Part shown: piece by piece, positions 17,701 to 23,971 of the stretch | How the letters are laid out: each line of letters begins with the position of its first letter | How positions within the stretch are numbered: position 1 is the stretch's first letter | NCBI RefSeq assembly: GCF_002858865.1 | Contig: NZ_PJRR01000013.1 | Location: 124,001-188,000, forward strand | Direction: 5' to 3' | From: Caulobacter vibrioides | Lineage (GTDB): Bacteria > Pseudomonadota > Alphaproteobacteria > Caulobacterales > Caulobacteraceae | Length of the DNA stretch: 64,000 bases | Program-made: the position numbers and the translations under genes | Notes under the pieces: model-generated | Told to the model about the DNA's origin: nothing | Databases searched by the model: none | What the model saw: only the letters and a program-made list of their open reading frames with translations

Positions 17701-18050
17701 TCCTGGGCGCCATGACCGAGGCGCAGACGGCGGCCGCCTACGGCTGGGTGCCCTATAGTTGGATGAACAAGAACACGGCCTACAGCTTCTCGCTGGTGGG
17801 GCTGAACTATATCGGCTGGTGGTCTGGCGCCGGCACGCTGCCGACCGGGGGCGCGGACGGTGACGCCTACGTGCGGAGCGCGGGCGCGACCACGATCGGA
17901 ACCGGCGGCGTGGGCAATCTGATCGTCCGTCAATCCGGCGCTTGGGGCGAGTACGCACCCGACACCATCCACATCGGCGGAGGGGCCACCCAAGGCGGCC
18001 CGCAGCTCGCCGCCGCCCTGAACGACCACCTCATCACGACCAAACTTTAG
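14715..18050 (+). CDS. Tail fibre / receptor-binding protein with SGNH-esterase domain
   Basis: The 1111-residue product starts with a helical anchor (residues 1-100). Next is an Ala/Gln/Asp stalk (about 150-195) containing two AKGQGDY-type repeats. Four related beta modules, GY(V/L)..(I/F).DAA.R followed by .DG, lie near residues 268, 336, 399 and 455. The C-terminal third carries what look like SGNH hydrolase blocks: SDSMFG with Ser835, GGGTSDN near 862, GQNN at 893-896 and DTIH at 1083-1086. Such domains deacetylate or cleave surface polysaccharide. Block I has Ser in place of the usual Gly. The protein should decide host range. Confidence 0.82.
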   Translation: MALGIPEFTTQLAALQAQFAAGDLTQEALATALRALWEQYDSVLTLADNIQSLLAIKEAILDAYQAGIGLKGTVSAVSELPAAAAEGSAYKLVNVLDVADGHLFARISGAWVDLGLLTGPKGRSAYEVAVANGFEGTEEQYAALPLNKADLAQEKADLADGKATFAQEQGDYAKGQGDYAKGQGDDAQAAAAAANLARDVARFKAIYLTRSALFADLAHEPNVLGLVADDPTPGYNGTYLKLGQAGVGTWSKVDSVNGLTFQELPRDTGYLAAFCDAAGRPAWLVRLDGAFEVRKIVMPAGILAGASLSPGTVDASKLEATIQSSLTRIPVESPVEETGYVYAITDAAKRLLFGIARDGSTYIPKFSPLTALIPKDLSVTSAKLATDLAALIASPMLASETGYVWTITDAANRLLAGIKRDGTFYAAKFELKDASITETKFSAEVRQLMATSLSPESGYVYAIVDAANRRLFGIRTDGTLVGKFENALNDGAVTTLKIASGAVTEAKLDPPMARLAVPRVGDVIEVPPDAWRSKLGSVAVRTEAIGSLWVQFPRFMTKALRGLNAASTSIDFRKSSGLSFRGKRQGNDWSPVATTAVPSLINKGNTTDPSALSTAGRVLGDYYRYSVTSGTTTFDGQTVGLGDLIVYDGSAFRVQKGPTPPNGGGYTSRERGDWWIVTADGTFDGVSYVAGDRIVCIGFDSQSGFGVMLWFKGKPAEGDLFYRGEHDASGGAYPTSPAHGDTWQISVAGTLSGEVFAANDYLIYDSGVWGRVPGNPITTVASGKMIPGLSCVQSASEWEVRRTDKSNTRVGVTAAGRHQLSPRRSSDGIVCRSDSMFGVAAIQTNLGNLVTPRQVVAIARGGGTSDNVLATMEHEIANGGDPYRGWFEFIWQGQNNQPGAVGDANWCRTIEAALRIAELIGVRDSRFAFLSILGSMAMTFDGTRINCTQWEPMQAGTHVLAKLEDWYATNFPGQFVNTRKVLLAKAAASTVPDPRVLGAMTEAQTAAAYGWVPYSWMNKNTAYSFSLVGLNYIGWWSGAGTLPTGGADGDAYVRSAGATTIGTGGVGNLIVRQSGAWGEYAPDTIHIGGGATQGGPQLAAALNDHLITTKL
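15222..15263 (+). repeat. Tandem 21-bp repeat in the fibre stalk
   Basis: Two adjacent 21-base units differ by a single base and each encodes seven residues (GDYAKGQ). A partial third copy (GDDAQ) follows. Tandem in-frame units of this type lengthen fibre stalks and can change copy number by recombination. Confidence 0.75.
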
Positions 18051-18060
18051 GAGCCTGGAA

Positions 18061-18972
18061 ATGGGCCAGCGCGTCAGCCTTAGCGACTACGTCACCGACA
18101 CGAACATTCAGCCGCTCTACGATGATCCGGGCATTTCGGCGGGGACGCTGTTCCTGTTCGATCCTGGCCACTCGAAGGGGGCCTTCGCCGGCATCCCAGC
18201 CAACGGCGGGTCGGTTCCGAACATTGCGGCGTCCGTCGCGGCCGGCGTTCTGGGCGTGGATGCTTCCACCCTCGCCGGTACCGTTGCGTATCAGCGCGAA
18301 GCGGCGAATGCGCTTCTCATGGAGCGCACGACGAAGCTGGGCATCCACGGCTTGCCTTCTCAGGTCAATCAAACGACCCAGTTCAACGGCTGGAACTTCG
18401 CTCTGCCGACGGCGATCCGCGACCACATCTTCACCAACGTGCCCACGCGCGGTCTCTACGTGTCGATGATGGCCCGCAAGACCAGGGACTACACCGGCTC
18501 GCCGGCGGCGCCCCAGTCGTTTGGCCACATCCACAGCACCACGGCTGCCACGACAAACTACCTGTTCCACCTGCAGGCGCTCGCGCCCTCGCCGCCGACC
18601 AGCACCCAGCTTATCGGCAGATCCCCCACCGGCGTTCCGGCCGTGAACGTCAACACGCTGACTGCGGTGGCGGTGAAGGACTGGAGCGGCACCAAGCCGG
18701 GCAGCGCCGCTAACTCGGTCTCTTCCTTCGGCGTCGGTATCTTCGGCTCCTGGGCAAGCCTCAACATCAATAAGGGCGCTGGCCTGGTCCTCTACCGGGT
18801 GAAGGTCGAGGACCTGACGTTGACCAAGCGCGCCAACGGCGGCGCCGGCGGCACGCTCGCCGAAGAGTATGCGGCCGCGCTGGCGCGCGACCAGGAAGAC
18901 TTCAACGCGTTCTTTGGCGTCGGCGGCAAGTTCTACGGCGACACCTGGACCGACCCGGCGACGTTCGCGTGA
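18061..18972 (+). CDS. Phage structural/appendage protein, unknown family
   Basis: The 303-residue product begins with an AGGAG-type ribosome site directly after the fibre gene. It is rich in Gly, Ser, Thr and Ala with alternating beta patterns (LYVSMMARKTRDY, FGVGIFGSWASLNI, LVLYRVKVEDLTL), suggesting a beta-sandwich. It ends in a helical tail with EEYAAALARDQEDF. The middle reads like a carbohydrate-binding or fibre-head domain. I recognise no named family. It may be a second fibre subunit or a capsid/tail appendage expressed with the fibre. Confidence 0.55.
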   Translation: MGQRVSLSDYVTDTNIQPLYDDPGISAGTLFLFDPGHSKGAFAGIPANGGSVPNIAASVAAGVLGVDASTLAGTVAYQREAANALLMERTTKLGIHGLPSQVNQTTQFNGWNFALPTAIRDHIFTNVPTRGLYVSMMARKTRDYTGSPAAPQSFGHIHSTTAATTNYLFHLQALAPSPPTSTQLIGRSPTGVPAVNVNTLTAVAVKDWSGTKPGSAANSVSSFGVGIFGSWASLNINKGAGLVLYRVKVEDLTLTKRANGGAGGTLAEEYAAALARDQEDFNAFFGVGGKFYGDTWTDPATFA

Positions 18973-19032
18973 GGCGGCTCGATACGCGGCGAAGCGAACG
19001 CCTTCGTTCTGCCGTCGTCCTGCCGAGCATGT

Positions 19033-19485
19033 TTACTGGCGACGCGTCGTCGGCGGCGCAGCGCCAAGCTGCGCGACTGCTCGCTTTAGGCCTGGCGAAA
19101 TCTCGAGTAGTGCTCCAATGGCCCGGAACAGCCCCGCCAGCAGATCGTGGGGAACCGGCGATCCGAGGTGGGCCGGTCCAGCGCTCTTGAGCGTCAGATA
19201 GGCTTGATCATTCTCGGGGTCGTGGGTCAGGCCCAAGGTCTGGATTGGGAAGGGCACGACGACGGGTCCGTCAGGGCGTTCCTCCGCCAACTGATCAGCC
19301 TTCGCCTTGATCGCTTGTAGCTCTCGGATGACGTGATCGAGAACGGACGGCTCACAGTCGAAGAGGATCGTAGGGCCACCTTCCACCTTCAGCCCGAACC
19401 CTGCACGCTCGCCTTTGGGCCACATGAGCACCTGGTCAGGACCGGAGATAGGGTAAGGGCCCTCTTCGTCTCTCTCTTCGCTCAA
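19033..19485 (-). CDS. Antisense cargo gene, 150-residue protein of unknown function
   Basis: This gene is transcribed against the late operon. The TTG start at 19485 is supported by a GGAGG ribosome site five bases upstream; an internal ATG at 19425 would remove the first 20 residues. The product has an N-terminal beta portion (MWPKGERAGFGLKVEGG, then ILFDCEPSVLDHVIRELQAIKAKAD) and a C-terminal helical part (LLAGLFRAIGALLE). No signal peptide, membrane segment or known catalytic motif is visible. It lies 95 bases downstream of another antisense gene and the pair probably forms one transcript. Confidence 0.65.
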   Translation of the reverse strand: MSEERDEEGPYPISGPDQVLMWPKGERAGFGLKVEGGPTILFDCEPSVLDHVIRELQAIKAKADQLAEERPDGPVVVPFPIQTLGLTHDPENDQAYLTLKSAGPAHLGSPVPHDLLAGLFRAIGALLEISPGLKRAVAQLGAAPPTTRRQ

Positions 19486-19580
19486 GCTCGCCTCCGCATC
19501 TGAGGCGGCAGCTAAGCCTTAACCACGCGCGGGAGTCGAGCCCGCGCATGTCTATCTCCTGGCGGTCGGTCCTTTGGTCA

Positions 19581-20279
19581 TCATTCCGCGAACGGAAATT
19601 CCAGCGTTCTTTCCGCCCCAACGCCCACAGTCACCCGGACGCGCAGCACGCCGTCAGTAGGGTAGTGGATGAAGGCTTGGGCGTTCCGCCCGTGGTCGGG
19701 ATTAAGGGTCAGGTTCTCGTCGATCAGGTCTTCAATCGCCGCATTGATCGGGCCTGCCACAACCCCGAGGATCTTTACCAGGGCTATGATTTCGTCTTCG
19801 GTAGCGCCTTGCAGCTCAATCGCCGCGCCGCCGCGAAATACGTGCGGGTTGCTCACGCCAAAGTGGACAGTGTCGCCACCTTGGATAGCGCCTTGAAGGA
19901 TCTTGGCGGCGTCTCTCGCGGCCTTTTCCGCTTTGGGCGAAAGCGCCGTTTTCAAGCTGGCGGCACCCGCGTCTAGCGCTTTCCCAACCAGCCAAGCACG
20001 AACGTCCGGCATTGCGACTGCAAATAGCGGTGACATTGTCGCCCAGCCGGCGGGGCTGAGGAGCCAGTGAAGAACGTCGTTGGGGCCGGCTAGAGCAAAG
20101 AGCGTTTCGACCTCGACGTCGCGCTCAAGAAGTTCTCCAAGCAGTCTCTGGGATGCCAAAACCGGCTCGCTCTCGTGGCGATAGACGGTGCCCACGTGCG
20201 TGCCGAATTCCAGGTCGCGGGCCAAGGGCCTCTCCGCTTTTTTGGTGACTGAACTCAGAGCGTAACCATCACCCGCCAC
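19581..20279 (-). CDS. Antisense cargo gene, 232-residue protein of unknown function
   Basis: A soluble-looking protein with a GTG start. The N-terminal ~90 residues are mixed (FGTHVGTVYRHESEP, then a Leu-rich helical part with LLSPAGW). A long amphipathic helical region follows (KALDAGAASLKTALSPKAEKAARDAAKIL), then a C-terminal beta part (GVLRVRVTVGVG). I do not recognise the family. A perfect 7-bp inverted repeat overlaps the start region, which may be an operator. Lying antisense between fibre and lysis genes, it looks like a moron expressed independently of lytic growth. The start assignment is less certain because the ribosome site is weak. Confidence 0.6.
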   Translation of the reverse strand: MAGDGYALSSVTKKAERPLARDLEFGTHVGTVYRHESEPVLASQRLLGELLERDVEVETLFALAGPNDVLHWLLSPAGWATMSPLFAVAMPDVRAWLVGKALDAGAASLKTALSPKAEKAARDAAKILQGAIQGGDTVHFGVSNPHVFRGGAAIELQGATEDEIIALVKILGVVAGPINAAIEDLIDENLTLNPDHGRNAQAFIHYPTDGVLRVRVTVGVGAERTLEFPFAE

Positions 20280-20298
20280 GGTGGCGATTGTCCACCGT
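20278..20298. promoter_or_regulatory. Inverted repeat at the start of the antisense cargo pair
   Basis: ACGGTGG (20278-20284) and CCACCGT (20292-20298) form a perfect 7-bp inverted repeat with a 7-base spacer, placed between the antisense genes and the lysis cassette and overlapping the GTG start. It could be a repressor site or an mRNA hairpin hiding the start. No T-run follows, so it is not a terminator. Confidence 0.4.
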
Positions 20299-20351
20299 CA
20301 CAATTTCGCGCCGTGCGAACGGGGTCCGCATCATCATCATCGGGGGTCCAC

Positions 20352-20711
20352 ATGGACAAGAACCGCCTGCTGGGCGGCGTGGTCACGGCTGTGATCGTGT
20401 TTCTGCTCACTCTGCCCGAGCTGGTGGGCGTGCTGCTCGCCGAGCCGCCGCCGACCACGCGCAAGGCCTGGCGCTCGGTGATCGAGGCCATCGCCTCAAT
20501 GGGCGTCGCCTTCGCTGTCGGGATCCTCTGCGCCAACTGGTCGGCCGGGGTCATGACCACGGTGATCCAGCACTTCCTTCACGTCGAGCTGAAAGTGGAT
20601 CCCCTGGCCACGGGGGTAGCGCTGGCGGTGCTGGTCATGAGGATTGGCCCGACGATCGTCGCCCAACTCGAGAAGCGCGCGAACCGCAAAATCGACGAGG
20701 TGCTGCCGTGA
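20352..20711 (+). CDS. Membrane protein of the lysis cassette, probable holin
   Basis: The 119-residue protein has a membrane segment at residues 6-30 (LLGGVVTAVIVFLLTLPELVG) and a second hydrophobic part at 45-65 (AIASMGVAFAVGILCANW). A third weaker one lies at about 82-100, and the tail is basic. It lies upstream of a lysozyme lacking a signal peptide, so a pore-forming holin is needed and this is the best candidate. The next gene overlaps it in GTGA. Confidence 0.65.
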   Translation: MDKNRLLGGVVTAVIVFLLTLPELVGVLLAEPPPTTRKAWRSVIEAIASMGVAFAVGILCANWSAGVMTTVIQHFLHVELKVDPLATGVALAVLVMRIGPTIVAQLEKRANRKIDEVLP

Positions 20712-20995
20712 GCGCCCTCGCCATCCTCGACCTCTCCCTGCTCTGGGCAGCGGCCTACGCCTTCCACTGGCGCGGTCATCTGCTGGGCCGGCGCGCGGAG
20801 GGATGGCCCCAGGCGCCGCGCAGCGTTCGTCGCGCTCTCGACCTGGCGGCCGGCGGGTGCTTCCTCGCGGGCCTCGCCGTCCTGATCTTCCGGCCCGCGC
20901 CGAACCTGGCGCACCTGGCCGTGGATACCACGATCGCGGCGTACGCGATCGTCATGGCGATCAACGTCGCCCGCCAGCGCGCCTCGCGCGGCTGA
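20708..20995 (+). CDS. Second small membrane protein of the lysis cassette
   Basis: The 95-residue product starts with GTG overlapping the preceding stop (GTGA), so it is translationally coupled. Hydrophobic segments lie at residues 3-20, about 45-65 and 70-88, with a basic C-terminus. It may be an antiholin, a holin partner or the holin itself. The tight coupling suggests the two membrane proteins work together. No family recognised. Confidence 0.6.
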   Translation: MSALAILDLSLLWAAAYAFHWRGHLLGRRAEGWPQAPRSVRRALDLAAGGCFLAGLAVLIFRPAPNLAHLAVDTTIAAYAIVMAINVARQRASRG

Positions 20996-21050
20996 TCTCA
21001 CGCGAACCCGGTTCGCGTCTCCCACAACCTGAACCCCTAGGAGGCAGGCC

Positions 21051-21515
21051 ATGAAGCCGAGCCCGCGATGCGTCGCGTTCATCAAGAGCTTCGAGAAGTG
21101 CAAGCTCACCGCCTACATGCCCACCAAGAACGATCGGCCGACCCTGGGTTGGGGCTCGACCGGGCGCGACATCAAGATGGGCATGACGTGGACCCAGGAG
21201 CAGGCCGACGCCCGCTTCGACCGTGACCTGGCCATGTTCGCCGCTGGCGTCGATCACCTGATCGGCGGCGCGCCGACGACCCAGGCGCAGTTCGACGCCA
21301 TGGTCTCGTTCGCCTACAACGTGGGCCTCGATGACGACGGCGACGGCGTGGCCGAGGGCTTCGGCGACAGCACGCTGCTGAAGAAGCACAAGGCTGGCGA
21401 CTACAAGGGCGCGGCCGACCAGTTCAAGTTCTGGAACAAGCAGAAGGGCCTCGTCCTGGCCGGCTTGACCCGCCGCCGTGGCGCCGAGGCGGCGATGTAC
21501 AGGGGCGAGATATGA
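21051..21515 (+). CDS. Endolysin, T4/P22-type lysozyme (GH24)
   Basis: The 154-residue enzyme cleaves peptidoglycan glycan strands. Its N-terminal motif F-E15-K...LTAY, followed by NDRPTLGWG, supplies the catalytic Glu and the Asp/Thr of the family. FNVG-type helix residues appear as FAYNVG near residue 85. There is no signal sequence, so export depends on the upstream membrane proteins. An AGGAGG ribosome site lies just before the ATG. The stop overlaps the spanin start in ATGA. Confidence 0.92.
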   Translation: MKPSPRCVAFIKSFEKCKLTAYMPTKNDRPTLGWGSTGRDIKMGMTWTQEQADARFDRDLAMFAAGVDHLIGGAPTTQAQFDAMVSFAYNVGLDDDGDGVAEGFGDSTLLKKHKAGDYKGAADQFKFWNKQKGLVLAGLTRRRGAEAAMYRGEI

Positions 21516-22120
21516 GCGCCCTCCTCGCGTGGGCCATCCGAGCGGGTGGATGGCTGAAAGCCTTCGCCCAGACCCGCTTCGGCCGCCTGGTGCTCGCGGT
21601 CCTCTTCATCGCCCTGCTGGTGGGCCTGGCCTGTGGCCTGAGCTACGGCGCCGGCGTCGACCATGAGAAGGCCGCCGAGGCCAAGCGGCGCGCGGCGGCC
21701 GTCAAGGTCGTGCAGCGCGTGGCGACCAAGGGCCGGGAGATCTCGGCCGACGTCTCCTACCAGCTCGACGCCCGCAAGGTCGAGATCCGCACCGTCACTC
21801 AAACCCTGATCAAGGAGGTACCGGTCTATGTCACCGCTGAAAGCGACCGCGCTTGCGTTGTGCCTGTTGGCTTTGTCGGCCTGCACGACGCCGCAGCTCG
21901 CGGGTCCGCCGTTCCCGCCGCCCCCGGTGGACCTGTCGAAGCCCCTTCCGGGGTTCCGCTCTCTGCCGTCGCCGAAACCGTCGCCGCCAACTACGGCGTC
22001 GCCTTCGAATGGCGGGCTGAGGCCCTAGCCTGGCGCGACTGGTACGCGCGTCAGGCCGATCTCTGGCGAAAGAATATCAGGCGGCCGGATCCAGGGCCTG
22101 ACCGCTCGCCGACAGGTTAG
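21512..22120 (+). CDS. i-spanin (Rz-like)
   Basis: The 202-residue product has a single membrane segment at residues 25-47 (RLVLAVLFIALLVGLACGL) and a long charged, coiled-coil-prone periplasmic part (residues 50-105: EKAAEAKRRAAAVKVVQRV...), the Rz topology. It links inner to outer membrane during lysis together with the o-spanin. That o-spanin gene is nested in another frame from 21828 to 22028. Overlap with the lysozyme stop indicates coupling. Confidence 0.85.
   Translation: MSALLAWAIRAGGWLKAFAQTRFGRLVLAVLFIALLVGLACGLSYGAGVDHEKAAEAKRRAAAVKVVQRVATKGREISADVSYQLDARKVEIRTVTQTLIKEVPVYVTAESDRACVVPVGFVGLHDAAARGSAVPAAPGGPVEAPSGVPLSAVAETVAANYGVAFEWRAEALAWRDWYARQADLWRKNIRRPDPGPDRSPTG
21828..22028 (+). 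CDS. o-spanin (Rz1-like) lipoprotein, nested inside the i-spanin gene
   Basis: A 66-residue lipoprotein is read in a different frame wholly within the Rz-like gene. A strong AAGGAGG ribosome site lies about nine bases before the ATG. The signal sequence ends in the lipobox LSAC. The mature part is very Pro-rich (GPPFPPPPVDL, LPSPKPSPP), as in lambda Rz1. This combination of lipobox, Pro content and nested position makes the call firm despite the small size. Confidence 0.88.
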   Translation: MSPLKATALALCLLALSACTTPQLAGPPFPPPPVDLSKPLPGFRSLPSPKPSPPTTASPSNGGLRP

Positions 22121-22131
22121 AGCGAACGAAA

Positions 22132-22156
22132 AGGCCCCGCCGGTTAGGCGGGGCCT
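22132..22156 (-). terminator. Terminator of the antirepressor gene (hairpin shared by both strands)
   Basis: AGGCCCCGCC (22132-22141) pairs perfectly with GGCGGGGCCT (22147-22156) around a 5-base loop. On the minus strand it is followed by TTTTCGTT, giving a classic intrinsic terminator nine bases after the antirepressor stop. On the plus strand the T-run is missing, so it would only weakly end the lysis transcript. Confidence 0.8.
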
Positions 22157-22164
22157 CAAGCCCG

Positions 22165-22959
22165 TTACCGGCGCCAGCTAATCTGCGGCTTCGGGCGCGG
22201 CGCGCGCACACCCGGCATCAACTTCGGCAGATGGCGGATGGCCTCGGGGTCCCGCGAGAGGAAATAGTCGCGGGAGCGATCCGGGATCCAAACGGTTTCG
22301 AGAAATTCAATGAACAGCGGCAGCATGCGCATCGGGTACTGGCGGGCCTCGAACTCGCGCTTCGGCGTCCAGTGCATGTACATGCTGTAGCAGTCAGCGA
22401 CACTGTCGTGGTTTTCCTTGAGCCACTCCGAGAACAGCCGGCCGGCGCTCACGTCCGGGCGCAGCTCCTTACCGTCCGGAGCGACGTCTGCCATCAGGTG
22501 GCCGACCATCTCCAGGCGGCCGTGAAGGCGCACGGCCATTTCGCTGATCACAGAGAAGTAGCCGGGCGAGACCCGATCCCAGTTCTCGTTGAACCGTCGA
22601 ATGAACTTCGGCGTACCGGCGCGGCCATAGCTGCCCGTCTTCCGAATGGACGGCAGCACCTCGGAGGTCACCCACTTCTTGAACCGCTTCGAGCCTTCCT
22701 TCCGGCTCGTGAGGATCAAGCTGTAGAGCCCGGACTCGTTGATGATCGTCTGCTGCTGCGTCCGTCCCATGGCGTCGGCAATACCGACGGCATCCTTCTC
22801 ATCTGCATCGAGGCGTCCAGCCGCATCACGCGGATTGAGAATTTCCAGCGCCTTGCACACGTCCGTGAGGACGAACCAGGGTTCGCCATCTCGATTGATA
22901 GTCCGGAATTGGTCTTTGTCTTCAGTCTCGAAGACTTGCAGTTCAAATTGGAGCGCCAT
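22165..22959 (-). CDS. Bro-N domain antirepressor-like protein
   Basis: The 264-residue protein has an N-terminal Bro-N DNA-binding domain (residues ~3-110: GEPWFVLTDVCKALEI, then QTIINESGLYSLILTSRK and KRFKKWVTSEVLPSIRK). This is the standard layout of phage antirepressors. The C-terminal ~150 residues are helical and rich in aromatic residues (YSMYMHW, LPLFIEFLETVWIPD), with no family I can name. Such proteins usually relieve CI-type repression. The ATG at 22959 was chosen because the domain begins there and AAAGG lies upstream. It is antisense to the lysis genes and has its own terminator. Confidence 0.85.
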   Translation of the reverse strand: MALQFELQVFETEDKDQFRTINRDGEPWFVLTDVCKALEILNPRDAAGRLDADEKDAVGIADAMGRTQQQTIINESGLYSLILTSRKEGSKRFKKWVTSEVLPSIRKTGSYGRAGTPKFIRRFNENWDRVSPGYFSVISEMAVRLHGRLEMVGHLMADVAPDGKELRPDVSAGRLFSEWLKENHDSVADCYSMYMHWTPKREFEARQYPMRMLPLFIEFLETVWIPDRSRDYFLSRDPEAIRHLPKLMPGVRAPRPKPQISWRR

Positions 22960-23427
22960 GGCGCTGTAGGCCTTTCCCCGGCTGTGCCGGATTGTAAGAA
23001 GGCCGTTGACAGCGAGGTCATCCCGCCGGTACCACCGGCGTACTCCCAAGGTAACTCCACTGCCGAGGCGGGGCCTATACCGCATCGGACGTTGCCCTGG
23101 ACTGGCGGGTCGTTGGCGCCCAACCGACGACCCGTCCACAGCAACGCTCCCCTACCCAATCAGCCTCTTCGCGGCGCGCTTCAAGCGGCTGCAGGCGTGT
23201 TTTTGCTTAACAACCTGTGAACGGCGGTGATTGCGCGAGCAATTTCAAGGGGTTGCGCGACCGCAAAAAAACCGCTTTTCAAACGGGAAAAGAGGCAAAG
23301 TTTTAAGAACTCAGCCTCGAACAGCGATTCTGACCTTGAGGCTTGGCCGGCGATTCTGTCTCGCGCGAGTAGATCTGTCGGCGGGACCTGGTGCCAGAGA
23401 ACTTCTTGAGTAGTCGGAGAGCGACTG
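22960..23427. promoter_or_regulatory. Control region upstream of the antirepressor
   Basis: No convincing gene is present in these 468 bases. They hold several palindromes: 23024-23040, and an imperfect one at 23106-23134 (CGGGTCG ... CGACCCG). Two ATTGCGCGA/GTTGCGCGA direct copies lie about 23230 and 23260, followed by an A/T-rich tract near 23272-23300. This is what a promoter-operator region for the antisense antirepressor would look like. No promoter hexamers can be called with confidence. Confidence 0.4.
23024..23040. promoter_or_regulatory. Perfect palindrome, candidate repressor operator
   Basis: CGCCGGT and ACCGGCG form a perfect 7-bp inverted repeat with a 3-base spacer (17 bp in total), 65 bases upstream of the antirepressor ATG. 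Size and symmetry fit a dimeric helix-turn-helix repressor site. No other copy was noticed in the window. Confidence 0.4.
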
Positions 23428-23769
23428 TCAGCGACCGTCTGGGCCGTAGCCTCGGTAGGCATTGTAGGCGCGGTTGGCGCGCCGGCTCTTCCAGACCTCG
23501 ATATCGCGCGCGCTCGGCGCCTTCAGCTGGGTCCATGACCCACCCTTGGCCGTCCTGGCCGAGAACGTCACGAAGCCCTCGCAGGGGAACCGCCCATCGC
23601 TGACCACGGTGCACCGCGGATGTCGGCCCCAGCCGATAGTGTCCGGGCCAAGCACCTGCACCATCACCTTCAACGAGACCCGCTGGGTGACGCCGCAGCG
23701 CCCACAATGCGACCGTAGCTGCCAGCCTAGAACGTGCATCTCGCCCAGGGTCAGCGCCGTGAGCGGCAT
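23428..23769 (-). CDS. Small zinc-ribbon-like prophage protein
   Basis: With the ATG at 23769 the product is 113 residues: MPLTALTLGEMHVLGWQLRSHCGRCGV, with further Cys residues in HPRCTVV and RFPCEG. The CxxC and later single Cys residues suggest a structural zinc site. The opening TLGEMxxLGW is shared by small alphaproteobacterial phage-associated proteins of unknown role. It lies upstream of the antirepressor region on the same strand. A longer frame upstream is Arg/Pro-rich and probably not translated. Confidence 0.6.
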   Translation of the reverse strand: MPLTALTLGEMHVLGWQLRSHCGRCGVTQRVSLKVMVQVLGPDTIGWGRHPRCTVVSDGRFPCEGFVTFSARTAKGGSWTQLKAPSARDIEVWKSRRANRAYNAYRGYGPDGR

Positions 23770-23971
23770 AGCCGGCGGACAGACGCGATCGGGGCTTGGT
23801 CCACCCATCTCCAGTTTCCAGCCTTCTTGCCCGGACCTCGGGCGGGACCGGCGCGCGCCAACGCGCCGATCGACGAGCGCTCCCTCGTCACGCACCGCCG
23901 TCGATCGCCGACGGCCCGTCCGCCCTGCCCAGGGCGGCGGACTCATAAGCGCCAAGAGGAGCTTCCCGCAA

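Noticed and set aside
23413..23955. Longer version of the zinc-ribbon protein starting near 23955
   Set aside because: The extra N-terminus is Arg/Pro-rich low complexity and conserved-looking sequence begins only at the ATG at 23769.
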